A DNA stretch of 64,000 bases, taken from Azospirillaceae bacterium (lineage in GTDB: Bacteria > Pseudomonadota > Alphaproteobacteria > Azospirillales > Azospirillaceae). Shown here piece by piece: positions 7,720 through 16,774 of the stretch. Numbering within the stretch: the first letter of the stretch is position 1; every line of letters begins with the position of its first letter. The notes beneath the pieces were generated by a model. The model was given only the letters and a program-made list of their open reading frames with translations. It was not told where the DNA came from and did no database searches. The stretch covers positions 92,676-156,675 of the forward strand of contig JARLIO010000082.1 in the NCBI GenBank assembly GCA_031291675.1, written 5' to 3'. A program made the position numbers and the translations under genes.

Positions 7720-9225
7720 ATGAATCATCCGGTTAGTATCATTCGCCGCTTTCGCCAGACCAAGGTCGTCGCCACTCTGGGGCCGGCCTCGTCGTCGCCG
7801 GAAATGATCCGCAGCCTTTTCGAGGCCGGGGTCGATGTGTTCCGGCTCAATTTCAGCCATGGCAGCCACGAGGACCACGCGGCGCGCCTGGCCGCGATCC
7901 GTGCCATCGAGGCCGAAACCGGCCGCCCGATCGCGGTGATGGCTGATCTGCAGGGACCGAAGCTGCGCCTCGGCGTCTTCGCCGAAGGGTCGATTTCCCT
8001 GACCCCGGGTCAGACCTTCCGGCTCGACCTGTCGAAGGAGCCCGGTGACACGACCCGCGCCTGCCTGCCGCATCCCGAGATCTTCGCGGCGCTGAAACCC
8101 GACACCAACCTGTTGCTCGACGACGGCAAGGTCCGGCTGCGCGTCGTCGCCTGCTCGCCCGAGCACGCGGAAACCGTCGTGATCGCCGGCACCAAGCTGT
8201 CCGACCGCAAGGGCGTCAATGTCCCGGATGTCGTCCTGCCTTTGTCGCCCCTGACCGCCAAAGATCGCATCGATCTGGCGTATGCGCTCGATCTGGGCGT
8301 CGACTGGATCGCGTTGTCGTTCGTCCAGCGTCCCGAGGATGTCACGGAAGCCCGCCGCCTGGTCGGTGGCCGCGCCGCCATTTTGAGCAAGCTGGAGAAA
8401 CCCCAGGCCATCCATCATCTCGATGAGATCGTCGAGCTGTCGGACGGCGTCATGGTCGCGCGCGGTGATCTGGGTGTTGAAATGCCGCCCGAGGACGTGC
8501 CGGTTCTGCAAAAGCGGATCATCCGCGAAGCGCGTCTGGCCGGCAAGCCGGTGATCGTGGCGACGCAGATGCTGGAATCGATGATCACGGCACCGGCACC
8601 GACCCGCGCCGAAGCCTCGGATGTCGCGACGGCGATCTTCGACGGTGCCGATGCCGTGATGCTGTCCGCCGAAACCGCCGCCGGCGCCTATCCGGTCGAG
8701 GCGGTCTCGATGATGGATCGGATCGCCCGCCGCGTCGAACACGACCCGCTGTATCGCCGCATCATGGATGCCCAGCACCTCGACCCCCAGGAAACGGCGG
8801 CGGACGCCATCACCGCGGCGGCGCGGCAGATCGCCCACACCATCAAGGCGGCGGCCATCGTCACCTTCACCTCCTCGGGTTCGACGACGTTGCGCGCGGC
8901 CCGCGAACGACCGGAAATGCCGATCCTGTGCCTGACCGCCAGCCTCACCGCGTCGCGCCGCCTGGTCCTGGCCTATGGCGTGCACAGCGTCCACGCGCCG
9001 GACATCGCAAACTTCTCCGAAATGGTTCAACAGGCGTCGCAAATCGCCTTCCGTGACGGTCTTGCCCAGGAAGGCCAGCGTCTGGTGATCACCGCCGGCG
9101 TTCCGTTCGGCGTCCCGGGCAGCACCAATGTGCTGCGGATCGCCTGGGTCGAACAACCCGGCCAGGCGGCGCCCTATTCGCATTGGCATGGCCAAGAAAA
9201 CCAGACCCCCGCGGCCGGCAAGTAA
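7720..9225 (+). CDS. pyk: Pyruvate kinase
   Basis: 501-residue enzyme transferring phosphate from phosphoenolpyruvate to ADP, the last step of glycolysis. Landmarks in order: TKVVATLGPASSSPEMI, FRLNFSHG, MADLQGPKLRLG, the B domain, ILSKLEKPQAI with the catalytic Lys, MVARGDLGVEMP, QKRIIREARLAGKPVIVATQ with the MLES that follows, PTRAEASDVATAIFDGADA and the LSAETAAG that closes the barrel. The C-terminal allosteric domain (about 350-480) is present. The ATG at 7720 (MNHPVSIIRRF) matches the usual N-terminus; an ATG at 7672 would add 16 atypical residues. Two hairpins and a strong terminator follow. Probably monocistronic now that the upstream kinase has decayed. Confidence 0.97.
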   Translation: MNHPVSIIRRFRQTKVVATLGPASSSPEMIRSLFEAGVDVFRLNFSHGSHEDHAARLAAIRAIEAETGRPIAVMADLQGPKLRLGVFAEGSISLTPGQTFRLDLSKEPGDTTRACLPHPEIFAALKPDTNLLLDDGKVRLRVVACSPEHAETVVIAGTKLSDRKGVNVPDVVLPLSPLTAKDRIDLAYALDLGVDWIALSFVQRPEDVTEARRLVGGRAAILSKLEKPQAIHHLDEIVELSDGVMVARGDLGVEMPPEDVPVLQKRIIREARLAGKPVIVATQMLESMITAPAPTRAEASDVATAIFDGADAVMLSAETAAGAYPVEAVSMMDRIARRVEHDPLYRRIMDAQHLDPQETAADAITAAARQIAHTIKAAAIVTFTSSGSTTLRAARERPEMPILCLTASLTASRRLVLAYGVHSVHAPDIANFSEMVQQASQIAFRDGLAQEGQRLVITAGVPFGVPGSTNVLRIAWVEQPGQAAPYSHWHGQENQTPAAGK

Positions 9226-9228
9226 GCC

Positions 9229-9253
9229 CAACGGTCATTTCCAATGACCGTTG
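9229..9253. other. Perfect 11-bp hairpin after pyk
   Basis: CAACGGTCATT / AATGACCGTTG around a TCC loop, starting four bases after the pyk stop. No T-tract follows, so it is more likely an mRNA 3'-end stabiliser than a terminator. Confidence 0.6.
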
Positions 9254-9265
9254 CGTTCAAACGCC

Positions 9266-9294
9266 ATGCAGGCTTCGGCCCTTACGGGCCGCGG
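9266..9294 (+). repeat. REP-like intergenic palindrome, copy A
   Basis: A 29-base element containing the palindrome GGCCC-TTAC-GGGCC. It is 26/29 identical to 11210-11238; both copies lie just after a stop codon in the same orientation. Confidence 0.55.
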
Positions 9295-9313
9295 CGGCGG
9301 TCGCCGCCGATCC

Positions 9314-9348
9314 CCAACCCACGATGAGTGAAGATCATCGCGGGTTGG
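9314..9348. other. Long imperfect hairpin in the pyk-LysR gap
   Basis: CCAACCC-A-CGATGA (9314-9327) pairs with TCATCG-C-GGGTTGG (9335-9348) with one A/C mismatch and a 7-base loop. It lies between the REP-like copy and the pyk terminator. Function unknown. Confidence 0.5.
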
Positions 9349-9378
9349 TATAAAGCCCAGCCGATCAAACGCCCGCAA

Positions 9379-9421
9379 GGGCCGCTTCCGACCCGGTCCG
9401 GTCGGAAGCGGCCCTTTTTTT
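9379..9421 (+). terminator. Rho-independent terminator between pyk and LysR gene
   Basis: 15-bp perfect stem GGGCCGCTTCCGACC / GGTCGGAAGCGGCCC, six-base loop, then seven T residues. The T-run is on the plus strand, so it ends the pyk transcript and shields the convergent LysR gene. Confidence 0.92.
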
Positions 9422-9432
9422 GCCGCCGCGGA

Positions 9433-10383
9433 TCAGGGCTTTCGGGACGCCGGTTCGGGGCCGTCCTGGATCAGGCTCCACGGTGCGGTGCCAGCGCGGA
9501 ACCGGTTCACCAGAAACTCCCAAAGCACCGCAATCCGGATCGCCCGCGGACCGCCAGCCGGCGCAATCAGAGTCAGCGCCAGCGGCGGCGGCGCCCAATC
9601 CGGAAGGACCGCGATCAGGCGACGGTCGCGGATCGCCTCCCACACCAGGAAATCCGGTTGCAGGGCAATGCCGATTCCGGCCTCGAGCGCAGCGGTAAGC
9701 GCCTCGGCATTGGTCGCGCACAAGGGCCCGGTGACGGTGACCGCTTCCTCGGTTCCCTCCGAATCGGTGAAATACCAGGTCTCCCCCGTCGCCAGATAGC
9801 TGTATGCCAGACAGGCATGGTCCCTGAGATCACGCGGCCGCTGGGGTGTCCCGTGCCGGGCAAAGTAATCCGGTGATCCGACCACCCAGCGCCGCACCGG
9901 ACAGAGCCGGCGCGCCAAAAGGCTTGAGTCCGCCAGCGCGGCGATCCGCACCGCGATGTCGATACCGCCAGCCACCAGGTCGATCCGCCGATCGTCGAGC
10001 CGCAAATCGACGGACATCGCGGGATAGCGCGCGAGAAAATCGGGGAGCGCCGGCGCGAGATGACGGACCCCGAACGACATTGGCGCCGCCAGCCGCACCC
10101 GCCCCCGCGGCGTCGCCGATTTGGCCTGGGCCTCGGCCTCGACCGCCTCGCCTTCCGCCAGGATCTGGGCCGCCCGCACGGCCAGGACGCGGCCGGTCTC
10201 GGTCAGGGAGAAACGGCGCGACGTCCGATGGATCAGGCGCTCGCCGAGCCGGGTCTCGAGCCGCTTCAAGGCCTTGGATACCGTGGCCCCGGAAAGGCCG
10301 AGCTCGACCGCGGCTCCGGCGAAGGAGCCGGTTTCGGCCACCTTCGCGAAGATCGCCCAGGCCTCAAGATCGGGAAGCGCCAT
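9433..10383 (-). CDS. LysR-family transcriptional regulator, divergent from pirin
   Basis: 316-residue DNA-binding regulator of the DmlR/CrgA-like branch. Winged helix-turn-helix at about 1-62 (FAKVAETGSFAGAAVELGLS, then ATVSKALKRLETRLGERL). The substrate-binding domain occupies about 88-300, with PMSFGVRHLAPALPDFLARY and DLRLDDRRIDLVAGGIDIAV typical of this branch. The ATG at 10383 is chosen because MALPDLEAWAIF starts the domain; the frame is open to 10545 but that extension crosses the shared promoter. It likely controls the divergent pirin gene through the inverted repeat at 10394-10433. Confidence 0.92.
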   Translation of the reverse strand: MALPDLEAWAIFAKVAETGSFAGAAVELGLSGATVSKALKRLETRLGERLIHRTSRRFSLTETGRVLAVRAAQILAEGEAVEAEAQAKSATPRGRVRLAAPMSFGVRHLAPALPDFLARYPAMSVDLRLDDRRIDLVAGGIDIAVRIAALADSSLLARRLCPVRRWVVGSPDYFARHGTPQRPRDLRDHACLAYSYLATGETWYFTDSEGTEEAVTVTGPLCATNAEALTAALEAGIGIALQPDFLVWEAIRDRRLIAVLPDWAPPPLALTLIAPAGGPRAIRIAVLWEFLVNRFRAGTAPWSLIQDGPEPASRKP

Positions 10384-10393
10384 GGCAATGCCT

Positions 10394-10433
10394 CGAAAAT
10401 AGAAACGATGACATTCTATCCTTTCTATTTTCG
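10394..10433. promoter_or_regulatory. Inverted-repeat operator between LysR and pirin genes
   Basis: Perfect 12-base arms CGAAAATAGAAA (10394-10405) and TTTCTATTTTCG (10422-10433) around a 16-base spacer, A/T-rich against a G+C-rich background. It begins 10 bases upstream of the LysR start and ends 71 bases before the pirin start, the usual place for a LysR site. Confidence 0.65.
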
Positions 10434-10504
10434 CCGATCCTGTCGAGTGCCATCTTGTGGTGAAGGACGGGGCGAGACCCCGATGACACAGAGGAGCAAC
10501 GGTC

Positions 10505-11203
10505 ATGATCGAACGCAGACCCTTCGCCGCGCTGGGCAGTGCCAATCACGGCTGGCTCAACGCCAGGCATCATTTCTCCTTCGCCCACTACTACGATCCG
10601 GAGCGTATGAGCTGGGGCGCCCTGCGGGTCTGGAATGACGATGAGATTGCGCCGCAATCCGGCTTTCCGCCGCATCCCCATGCCGACATGGAGATCATCA
10701 CCTATGTCCGCGACGGTGCCATCACCCATCGGGATTCGATGGGCAATGTCGGCCGCACCGCGGCGGGCGACGTCCAGGTGATGTCGGCGGGATCGGGGAT
10801 CCGTCACAGCGAGTACAATCTGGAGAGCGTAACAACCCGGATTTTCCAGATCTGGATCGAACCGACCGGCCACGGCGGTGAACCCGCGTGGGGCGCCAAG
10901 CCTTTCCCCAAGACCGATCGGTCCGGCCGCTTCGTCACGCTGGCCAGCGGCTTTGCCGGCGATGACGACGCGTTGCCGATCCGCGCCGAGGCCCGGGTGA
11001 TGGGCGCCACCATCACCGAAGGGCAGCGGACCACGCTGTCGCTCGACCCCACCCGCCACATCTACCTGGTCGCGGCGACCGGGGCCATCACCGTCAATGG
11101 CGTCCGCATCGATGCCCGTGACGGTGCCGCAATCACCGACGTCGCCGCGCTGGAAATCGTCGGGGTCGAGGACGCCGAGATCGTCCTGGTGGACGCAGTC
11201 TGA
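10505..11203 (+). CDS. Pirin family protein (YhhW-like)
   Basis: 232-residue bicupin. The N-terminal metal site is intact: H57 and H59 in FPPHPHADMEIITYV, H101 and E103 in GSGIRHSEYN, the same ligands as in YhhW and other pirins. Family members bind Fe(II)/Ni and some show quercetin dioxygenase activity, while others act as transcription cofactors; which applies here cannot be read from the sequence. GAGGAGCAACGGTC precedes the ATG. Single-gene unit transcribed away from the LysR gene, which probably induces it. A REP-like hairpin lies seven bases after the stop. Confidence 0.95.
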   Translation: MIERRPFAALGSANHGWLNARHHFSFAHYYDPERMSWGALRVWNDDEIAPQSGFPPHPHADMEIITYVRDGAITHRDSMGNVGRTAAGDVQVMSAGSGIRHSEYNLESVTTRIFQIWIEPTGHGGEPAWGAKPFPKTDRSGRFVTLASGFAGDDDALPIRAEARVMGATITEGQRTTLSLDPTRHIYLVAATGAITVNGVRIDARDGAAITDVAALEIVGVEDAEIVLVDAV

Positions 11204-11209
11204 TCCGCG

Positions 11210-11238
11210 ATGCGGGCTCCGGCCCTTGCGGGCCGCGG
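11210..11238 (+). repeat. REP-like intergenic palindrome, copy B
   Basis: Second copy of the 29-base element at 9266 with three substitutions, two of which fall outside the palindrome arms and one in its loop. The core GGCCC-TTGC-GGGCC is kept. It starts seven bases after the pirin stop. Confidence 0.55.
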
Positions 11239-11629
11239 GGTGGGGACCCAGCCGGGCCCCGCCCCGTTGCCGCGAACCAAAAGGCCGCGCCTGGATCGCG
11301 GCTGTGTCACGCTAGCGTCGAAAAAATATCGCCGAGTATTCTCTTGGCCGAGGGCCGGGGCCTGCTACGTTGTACGAACGTGTCACGTTTCGCGTCATTA
11401 TCGGTCGGGCGTCAGTCGATCCTGACAAGGGGAGAGACGTTTCAACACGGTCTTCGGCGCGTATCGCCTTGCGCGGCGTTGCGGCCGAGGAGGGTCGATC
11501 GAGGACGCGTCACGTGCGAAACGCATCTGCGTGCGTCGGCGTCGGCGTCGGCAGCGACATCGGCGCCGATAACCGACGAGACAACCGACGGATAGTCGGA
11601 TCCCCCTCCCCGTCGCCCTGGAGGTAACG
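11239..11629. other. Intergenic region upstream of chemoreceptor gene
   Basis: About 390 bases without a supportable gene. It holds three GTCGGC units around 11535-11552 and the GGAGGT ribosome-binding site at 11620. Open frames here are short and arginine-rich. No confident promoter was seen by eye. Confidence 0.6.
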
Positions 11630-13306
11630 TTGAAGGCCCTTTCGTCCGTCGCCATCCGGATCTTCGCCGTACCCATCGTGCTGATCATTCTTGGCCTGGG
11701 CGGTGGGGCCGCCATCGACATGCGCGGTGAATACGCCTTGTCGCAGATCGTTGCCGCCAAGGACCTGACCGCCCGGCATCAGAGTGCCGTCGAAACCATC
11801 ATCTCGGCCGTCGCGTCCACCGATGCCAACGCCACAGGGTTTCTGGCAATGAGCGGCGCGGACAACGAGGACGCCAAATCAGCGACGCTGCGCTATCAGC
11901 TGGCCGTGACCCAGGGCCTCGGCCATGCCCTCGACCAGGCCAAAAGCCTCGCCGACGACACCGGCGTGGCCCTCGGGGCCAAGACGCTTGACGGGTTGGC
12001 CGCCTACGACAAGGCGGTTCGCGCGATGATTGACAAGGCTCAGACCGACCACGGTGGCGCCATAGCGCTGATGGACGCCGTGGATGACAGCTTCCAGGAT
12101 CTGGTGAGCGCCCTCAATGACTGGCGCATCGAGATTGAACGGGTCGAAATCGCCGCGGTGACCCAGACCCTATCCGCCAATACCGCGCGGCGGCGTCTGT
12201 TCGGCGCCGCTGCGCTTGTCACCGCTCTGATCGCGCTGACGGTTGTGCTGCGCGTCGCCCGGGGCATCAGCCGGCCGCTGCTGCGCCTGCAACGCAGCAT
12301 GGTCGACCTGTCCGCCGGCAAAATCGACACCGAGATCCCCGCCCAGGACCTGCGCAATGAAATCGGCGACATGGCCAAAGCGGTCGCGGTGTTCAAGCAA
12401 AACGCGATTGAATCGGAGCAATTGCGAAGCGCCCGGGAAGGGGAGCGGCAGCTCTCCGAGCGCCGCCAGGCGCTGGAGGGCGTTGCAAGTAACTTCGAAG
12501 GCGCGTTCGGCAAAGTCCTGGACACGGTCGCCACGGCCGGTGAGCGCATTCGCGACGGATCCCACGTTCTGCGCGACACCGCGGAAAAGATGCGCACCCA
12601 GGCGCTGTCGACCGCGGCGCAATCGGACAAGACCGAGGCGGTGGTGACGCTGGTTCGAACGGTATCGGAGAAACTGGCGACCTCAATCGGCGAGATCGGC
12701 GGGCGGGTCCGAACCTCCGGCGAGGCGGTTCAGCGCGCCGTGGGCGATGCGGTGCGCAGCGATGAGGCGGTGCGCGCCCTGGCCGAGAGTTCCCAGCGGA
12801 TCGGTGAGATTGTCGTTCTGATCGAGGCGATTGCCGGCCAGACCAACCTGCTGGCCCTGAACGCCACGATCGAGGCGGCGCGCGCCGGCGCCGCGGGCAA
12901 GGGCTTCGTCATTGTCGCCAGCGAGGTCAAGAACCTGTCCAACCAGACCGCCCAGGCGACCCGTGAGATTTCCGGCCAGGTCGCGGCGATTCAAAGCGCA
13001 ACCGAGGACGTCGTGGCGGCGACGCAATCGATCCGGCGCACCATCGGCGAGATCGAGGCCCTATCGGACGAGGTCTCCGTCGCGGTCACCGATCAGCTTG
13101 CGGCGACAGAGACGGTCCAGTCGGCCGTCGGCGACGCCACCGCCAATTCGCAGGAGGTCGGCGACAGCGTCAGCGAGATGGCCGTAACCGCCGCGGAAAC
13201 CGGCAAGTCGGCGGTCGAGATGATCTATTCGGTGGGCCATCTCCAAAGCGAATTGACCCAGCTTCAGGCCGATGCCCGGCGCTTCGTCGAATCACTGCGG
13301 GCGTGA
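11630..13306 (+). CDS. Methyl-accepting chemotaxis protein
   Basis: 558-residue transmembrane chemoreceptor. TM1 at about 8-28; a roughly 155-residue helical periplasmic sensor of 4-helix-bundle type; TM2 at about 187-207 ([20 protein letters not shown]). HAMP at about 208-260 ([20 protein letters not shown]). The signalling domain contains the conserved hairpin [20 protein letters not shown] followed by [20 protein letters not shown]. The start is TTG with GGAGGT only four bases upstream; no better ATG is available in frame. The signal sensed is unknown. No che genes in the window, so it must feed a pathway encoded elsewhere. Confidence 0.93.
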   Translation: MKALSSVAIRIFAVPIVLIILGLGGGAAIDMRGEYALSQIVAAKDLTARHQSAVETIISAVASTDANATGFLAMSGADNEDAKSATLRYQLAVTQGLGHALDQAKSLADDTGVALGAKTLDGLAAYDKAVRAMIDKAQTDHGGAIALMDAVDDSFQDLVSALNDWRIEIERVEIAAVTQTLSANTARRRLFGAAALVTALIALTVVLRVARGISRPLLRLQRSMVDLSAGKIDTEIPAQDLRNEIGDMAKAVAVFKQNAIESEQLRSAREGERQLSERRQALEGVASNFEGAFGKVLDTVATAGERIRDGSHVLRDTAEKMRTQALSTAAQSDKTEAVVTLVRTVSEKLATSIGEIGGRVRTSGEAVQRAVGDAVRSDEAVRALAESSQRIGEIVVLIEAIAGQTNLLALNATIEAARAGAAGKGFVIVASEVKNLSNQTAQATREISGQVAAIQSATEDVVAATQSIRRTIGEIEALSDEVSVAVTDQLAATETVQSAVGDATANSQEVGDSVSEMAVTAAETGKSAVEMIYSVGHLQSELTQLQADARRFVESLRA

Positions 13307-13488
13307 TCCCGCACCGCTAACGGCCGCGCGCGGTCCCCCAAATGACTCACGCCGCGGTGCATAAGTTTTCTGATTGCGGCGTTGTCGCCGATTGCGGATA
13401 CTCGTCCCCGGTTGGTTCTTCCCGGAAGACAATCCCGGTTCTTTTTTCGCCCAGACAAAACGAAAGAGTTTCGTAAAGGAACGATCGC

Positions 13489-14628
13489 GTGATCGACGAG
13501 CCATTCTCCGTTCTCGAACAGGAATTGATCCGTTTTGTTGGCCAGCGCCCGCCGGAACGGATTTCGGAATCGCTGGCCTGCGGTTGCTATATCTATGGTG
13601 CGGGCCATTATGGGCGTCGGATCGCGGCGTTGCTGACGGCCAAAGGCTTTCCCTGCCTGGCCTTTCTCGATCAAAGAGCCGACGAAACGCTGTCCGAGCA
13701 AGATGGCTTGCCGGTTATCCATCCCGCCCGGCTGCTGGCGACCCAGGCACAGGGGCATTGCTTTGTCCTTGGTCTGCACAATCCGCATGTTGATGTCGCC
13801 GCGGTGCTGGCGTATGCACACCGCCTGCCATTCCAACACAGGGTGTGGAATACCGACCTTCCTGATGCGTTGGGCGAAGGTGCCGATAATTTCTGGATGA
13901 CGAAGCGGCAGTTTCTTCTGGATAATTTCGATCGGGTCCGCCGTGTCGGTCTTCGGTTTGCGTCCGCCGCCTCCGTCGAAACCCTGTGTGCGCTGATCCG
14001 GTTCCGCATCACCGGTGACTACGCCATTCATCCCGCGAACGACTTTGCCACCCAATATCTTCCCCCGGACCTGCCCGGCTTTGATCGGCCGATCACGCTG
14101 GTCGATGGCGGCGCCTATACCGGGGATACGCTCAAAAGCCTCTCTGGCCTGGGTGTAACGATCGGCCATTGGATTGCCTTTGAGCCCGATCAGGCAAATT
14201 TCAATCATTTGGCAGCACACGCCCGCCAGGCGCGCGTTCGCGCCGACCTGTATCCTTGTGGTCTGTCCGACCATTCTCACCAGGTCCACTTCCGTGCCGA
14301 GCAGGGTGCGGGATCCAGCATCGTCGAAGACGTCGAACAGGCAACGACAACGATCAACTGTGTCGCCTTGGATGACGCGATCCACGGCGTGGCCCCGGAT
14401 TACATCAAGCTCGACATCGAAGGGGCGGAAAGCGCGGCGTTGGAGGGCATGCGGCGGGTCATCGCCGACGCCCGTCCGCGGATGGCGGTCAGCGCCTATC
14501 ATCGCCCGGGTGATCTCTGGCTTATCGCGGAACGCTTGTCGACCTTGCTTCCCGATGCGTCATTGCATCTGTGCCAGCACGGCAACAGCGCTTTCGATAC
14601 CGTGGTCTACGCCATTCCGCCGGCATGA
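13489..14628 (+). CDS. FkbM family methyltransferase with N-terminal Rossmann-like domain
   Basis: 379 residues. The C-terminal half (about 195-375) is an FkbM SAM-dependent O-methyltransferase: ITLVDGGAYTGDTLKSL is the SAM-binding glycine loop, HWIAFEPDQANFNHL binds the ribose, and DDAIHGVAPDYIKLDIEGAE is the family hallmark. Residues 30-130 look like a nucleotide-binding fold (CYIYGAGHYGRRIAALL, then LAFLDQ), as in proteins that combine a sugar-nucleotide or redox-like domain with FkbM. GTG start with AAAGGA eight bases upstream. Such enzymes often modify surface glycans; no glycan genes adjoin it, so the substrate is open. Confidence 0.88.
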   Translation: MIDEPFSVLEQELIRFVGQRPPERISESLACGCYIYGAGHYGRRIAALLTAKGFPCLAFLDQRADETLSEQDGLPVIHPARLLATQAQGHCFVLGLHNPHVDVAAVLAYAHRLPFQHRVWNTDLPDALGEGADNFWMTKRQFLLDNFDRVRRVGLRFASAASVETLCALIRFRITGDYAIHPANDFATQYLPPDLPGFDRPITLVDGGAYTGDTLKSLSGLGVTIGHWIAFEPDQANFNHLAAHARQARVRADLYPCGLSDHSHQVHFRAEQGAGSSIVEDVEQATTTINCVALDDAIHGVAPDYIKLDIEGAESAALEGMRRVIADARPRMAVSAYHRPGDLWLIAERLSTLLPDASLHLCQHGNSAFDTVVYAIPPA

Positions 14629-14652
14629 AGCGCCGAAATCAGGAATGGCGGT

Positions 14653-14758
14653 GGCGGTAGCAATGTCGCTACCGCCCGCGGGCTCATGCCAACGGTCCTG
14701 AGGCATAACCGCCATGTTCAGCGGCCACACAGGTTTCTGCCCCCACCGGCCACGGTGG
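14653..14758. other. Two hairpins between convergent genes
   Basis: GGCGGTAGC / GCTACCGCC (14653-14676) and CCACCG / CGGTGG (14743-14758) lie between the FkbM stop and the chemoreceptor stop on the other strand. Neither has a T-run; they may act as a bidirectional end signal. Confidence 0.35.
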
Positions 14759-14809
14759 CCGTTGCCGGAGCGCCAACCACCCCAGAGCCAGGCTTACCGG
14801 CGGTCGGGA

Positions 14810-16774
14810 TCAGGCCTGGCGAACCCTCGTGATGAACAACTCGACCTCGCGCGAGAGGGTGCTCGACTGGGTTCCGAGATTGCCAGCTGCCGACAGGGTC
14901 TCGTGAGCGCCCCGCCCCGTCTCCTGGGCCGCCAGGGCCACGCTCGAAATGTTGGATGAGGCCTCCTGGGTCACCGTTGCAACCTCACTGGCATTGCGGG
15001 CGATCTCGCGGGTCGCGACACCTTGCTCTTCGACCGCAGACGCAATCGCTGTGGAAATCTCACTCATGCGACCGATGGTTTCGGTGATGTCCGCGATCGC
15101 TTCGACGGTCGCACGGGTCACACCCTGCATCTGCGCGACCTGGGTCTCGATCTCCCCGGTCGCCTGCGCCGTCTGACTGGCAAGGTGCTTGACCTCGTTG
15201 GCGACAACGGCAAAGCCCTTGCCCGCCTCCCCGGCCCGCGCCGCTTCGATCGTCGCGTTGAGGGCGAGAAGGTTGGTCTGGTTGGCAATACTGTTGATCA
15301 GACGAACCACCTCGCCGATTTTCTGCGCCGCCTCGGTCAGGCCGGCGACGGTAGCGTTGGCCCGACCGGCCTGTTCGACTGCGGTCGATCCGATTTTGCT
15401 GGATTCCAAAACCTGGCGTGAGATTTCTTCGATCGAACTCGTCAGCTCCTCGGTGGTGCTGGCGACCGTTTGCACATTGTCCGAGGCGTGCTCCGCGGCA
15501 GCGGCAACGACCGCGCATTGGCGGTTGGTCTGGTCGGCCGTGCTGGCAAGGCTCTGGGCATCAGCGTGCAATTGCGTCGCGACCGACGCGACATTCTGAA
15601 CCACCGATGAAATGGCCCGATCGAACGCCATGACCAGACCATCGAGCTTTTCGGCACGCTGCAGGTTTGCTTGCTGCTGAATCCGTTCCTGTTCCGCCAA
15701 CTGCGCGGCGCGGACCATGTTGTCCTTGAACACCAACACCGCCTGCGCCATCTGGCCAAGTTCGTCGGTTCGTGCCGTTCCGGGAATCTCGACCGTTTTG
15801 TTGCCCCCGGCCAATCGCGACATGGTTCCGGTCAGGGCCGCGACGGGCCGGATCACGCCATACAACACCTGAAACCGGCCAAACGCGAAGATCAGCAGAA
15901 CCATCGCCCCGGTGACGCCGAGTTTGATCCGGCGGTCGCGCAGGAACCCGTCGATGCGATTGTTCAGCAGACGCTCCAGCGCGTTGGCGGCGGCGACATT
16001 GAGGTCATGCAGGGCAGCCAGCGTGTCACGGGCGAGCGCCAGCATCGCCGCAGGGTCGCTTTTCCCGGTCTTCATCAGCGCGGCGGCATCGGTCGCCGCC
16101 AACATCCCGGGGATCAAGGCATTCAGCCGGCTATAGGGGCCATCAAGCTGCGCCTTGACACTGCCATCCGCGCTACCCTTGTAGGCATGGGTGAAATCCG
16201 AACCGAGATTCGACGCGGTGGTCTCGAGCCCACCCTTTTCGATCAGATAGGCGGTACGGTCGTCAACGGTGAGGCCCTCCCTGCCAGCGATCGCCGCGGC
16301 CAGCCGCGACAGCGCAAAGACGCGATCGGTCAGGTCGGGAAGGTTCACGACCGTCGCATCCATCACGTAAAAGCTGTCGAGATCGGGGTCGAGGATCAGG
16401 CCGCTGGTATCGCCAATCTTCGAGATCAGCGCGCGCAAGGCGCTGCGGGTATCCTCATCCTGCTCCGGGCGAGCCGCCTCAAAAAGGGCAACGACCGCGC
16501 GGGCTTCCGAAGCACTATCCAGATTGGCACCGAAATCCGCTTCGGCCTTGCGCAACATCTCGGCACGAACCGTGCCGCGCGGCGCCACACCGACCAGCGA
16601 GGCCTGGGCTTCGCGCAACAGCTGGATATAATCATTGCCCTGCCGTTCCAGACGGGCACTGTCGATCGCGATGCTCTGGGTCGCGATCAGGCTGTAGATC
16701 AGATAGGCGATCGGCACCAGGAACAAGGCGTAGACAACATAGAGCCTGGGCCCGATTGTGAGCATTCTCATCAT
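14810..16774 (-). CDS. Methyl-accepting chemotaxis protein with large periplasmic sensor
   Basis: 654-residue chemoreceptor. TM1 at about 8-28 ([20 protein letters not shown]). A periplasmic sensor of about 260 residues is mostly helical, containing [20 protein letters not shown], a pattern typical of helical-bundle sensors. TM2 at about 290-312, HAMP, then the signalling domain with [20 protein letters not shown] and the following [20 protein letters not shown]. The C-terminus ends FITRVRQA with no CheR-docking pentapeptide. Two adjacent ATGs (16774, 16771) follow AAAGGACTCC; the second has better spacing. An A/T-rich promoter region lies upstream. Ligand unknown. Confidence 0.93.
   Translation of the reverse strand: MMRMLTIGPRLYVVYALFLVPIAYLIYSLIATQSIAIDSARLERQGNDYIQLLREAQASLVGVAPRGTVRAEMLRKAEADFGANLDSASEARAVVALFEAARPEQDEDTRSALRALISKIGDTSGLILDPDLDSFYVMDATVVNLPDLTDRVFALSRLAAAIAGREGLTVDDRTAYLIEKGGLETTASNLGSDFTHAYKGSADGSVKAQLDGPYSRLNALIPGMLAATDAAALMKTGKSDPAAMLALARDTLAALHDLNVAAANALERLLNNRIDGFLRDRRIKLGVTGAMVLLIFAFGRFQVLYGVIRPVAALTGTMSRLAGGNKTVEIPGTARTDELGQMAQAVLVFKDNMVRAAQLAEQERIQQQANLQRAEKLDGLVMAFDRAISSVVQNVASVATQLHADAQSLASTADQTNRQCAVVAAAAEHASDNVQTVASTTEELTSSIEEISRQVLESSKIGSTAVEQAGRANATVAGLTEAAQKIGEVVRLINSIANQTNLLALNATIEAARAGEAGKGFAVVANEVKHLASQTAQATGEIETQVAQMQGVTRATVEAIADITETIGRMSEISTAIASAVEEQGVATREIARNASEVATVTQEASSNISSVALAAQETGRGAHETLSAAGNLGTQSSTLSREVELFITRVRQA

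Noticed and set aside
7669..9231. 520-codon minus-strand frame across pyk
   Set aside because: Mirror of pyruvate kinase codons; no domain and no start signal.
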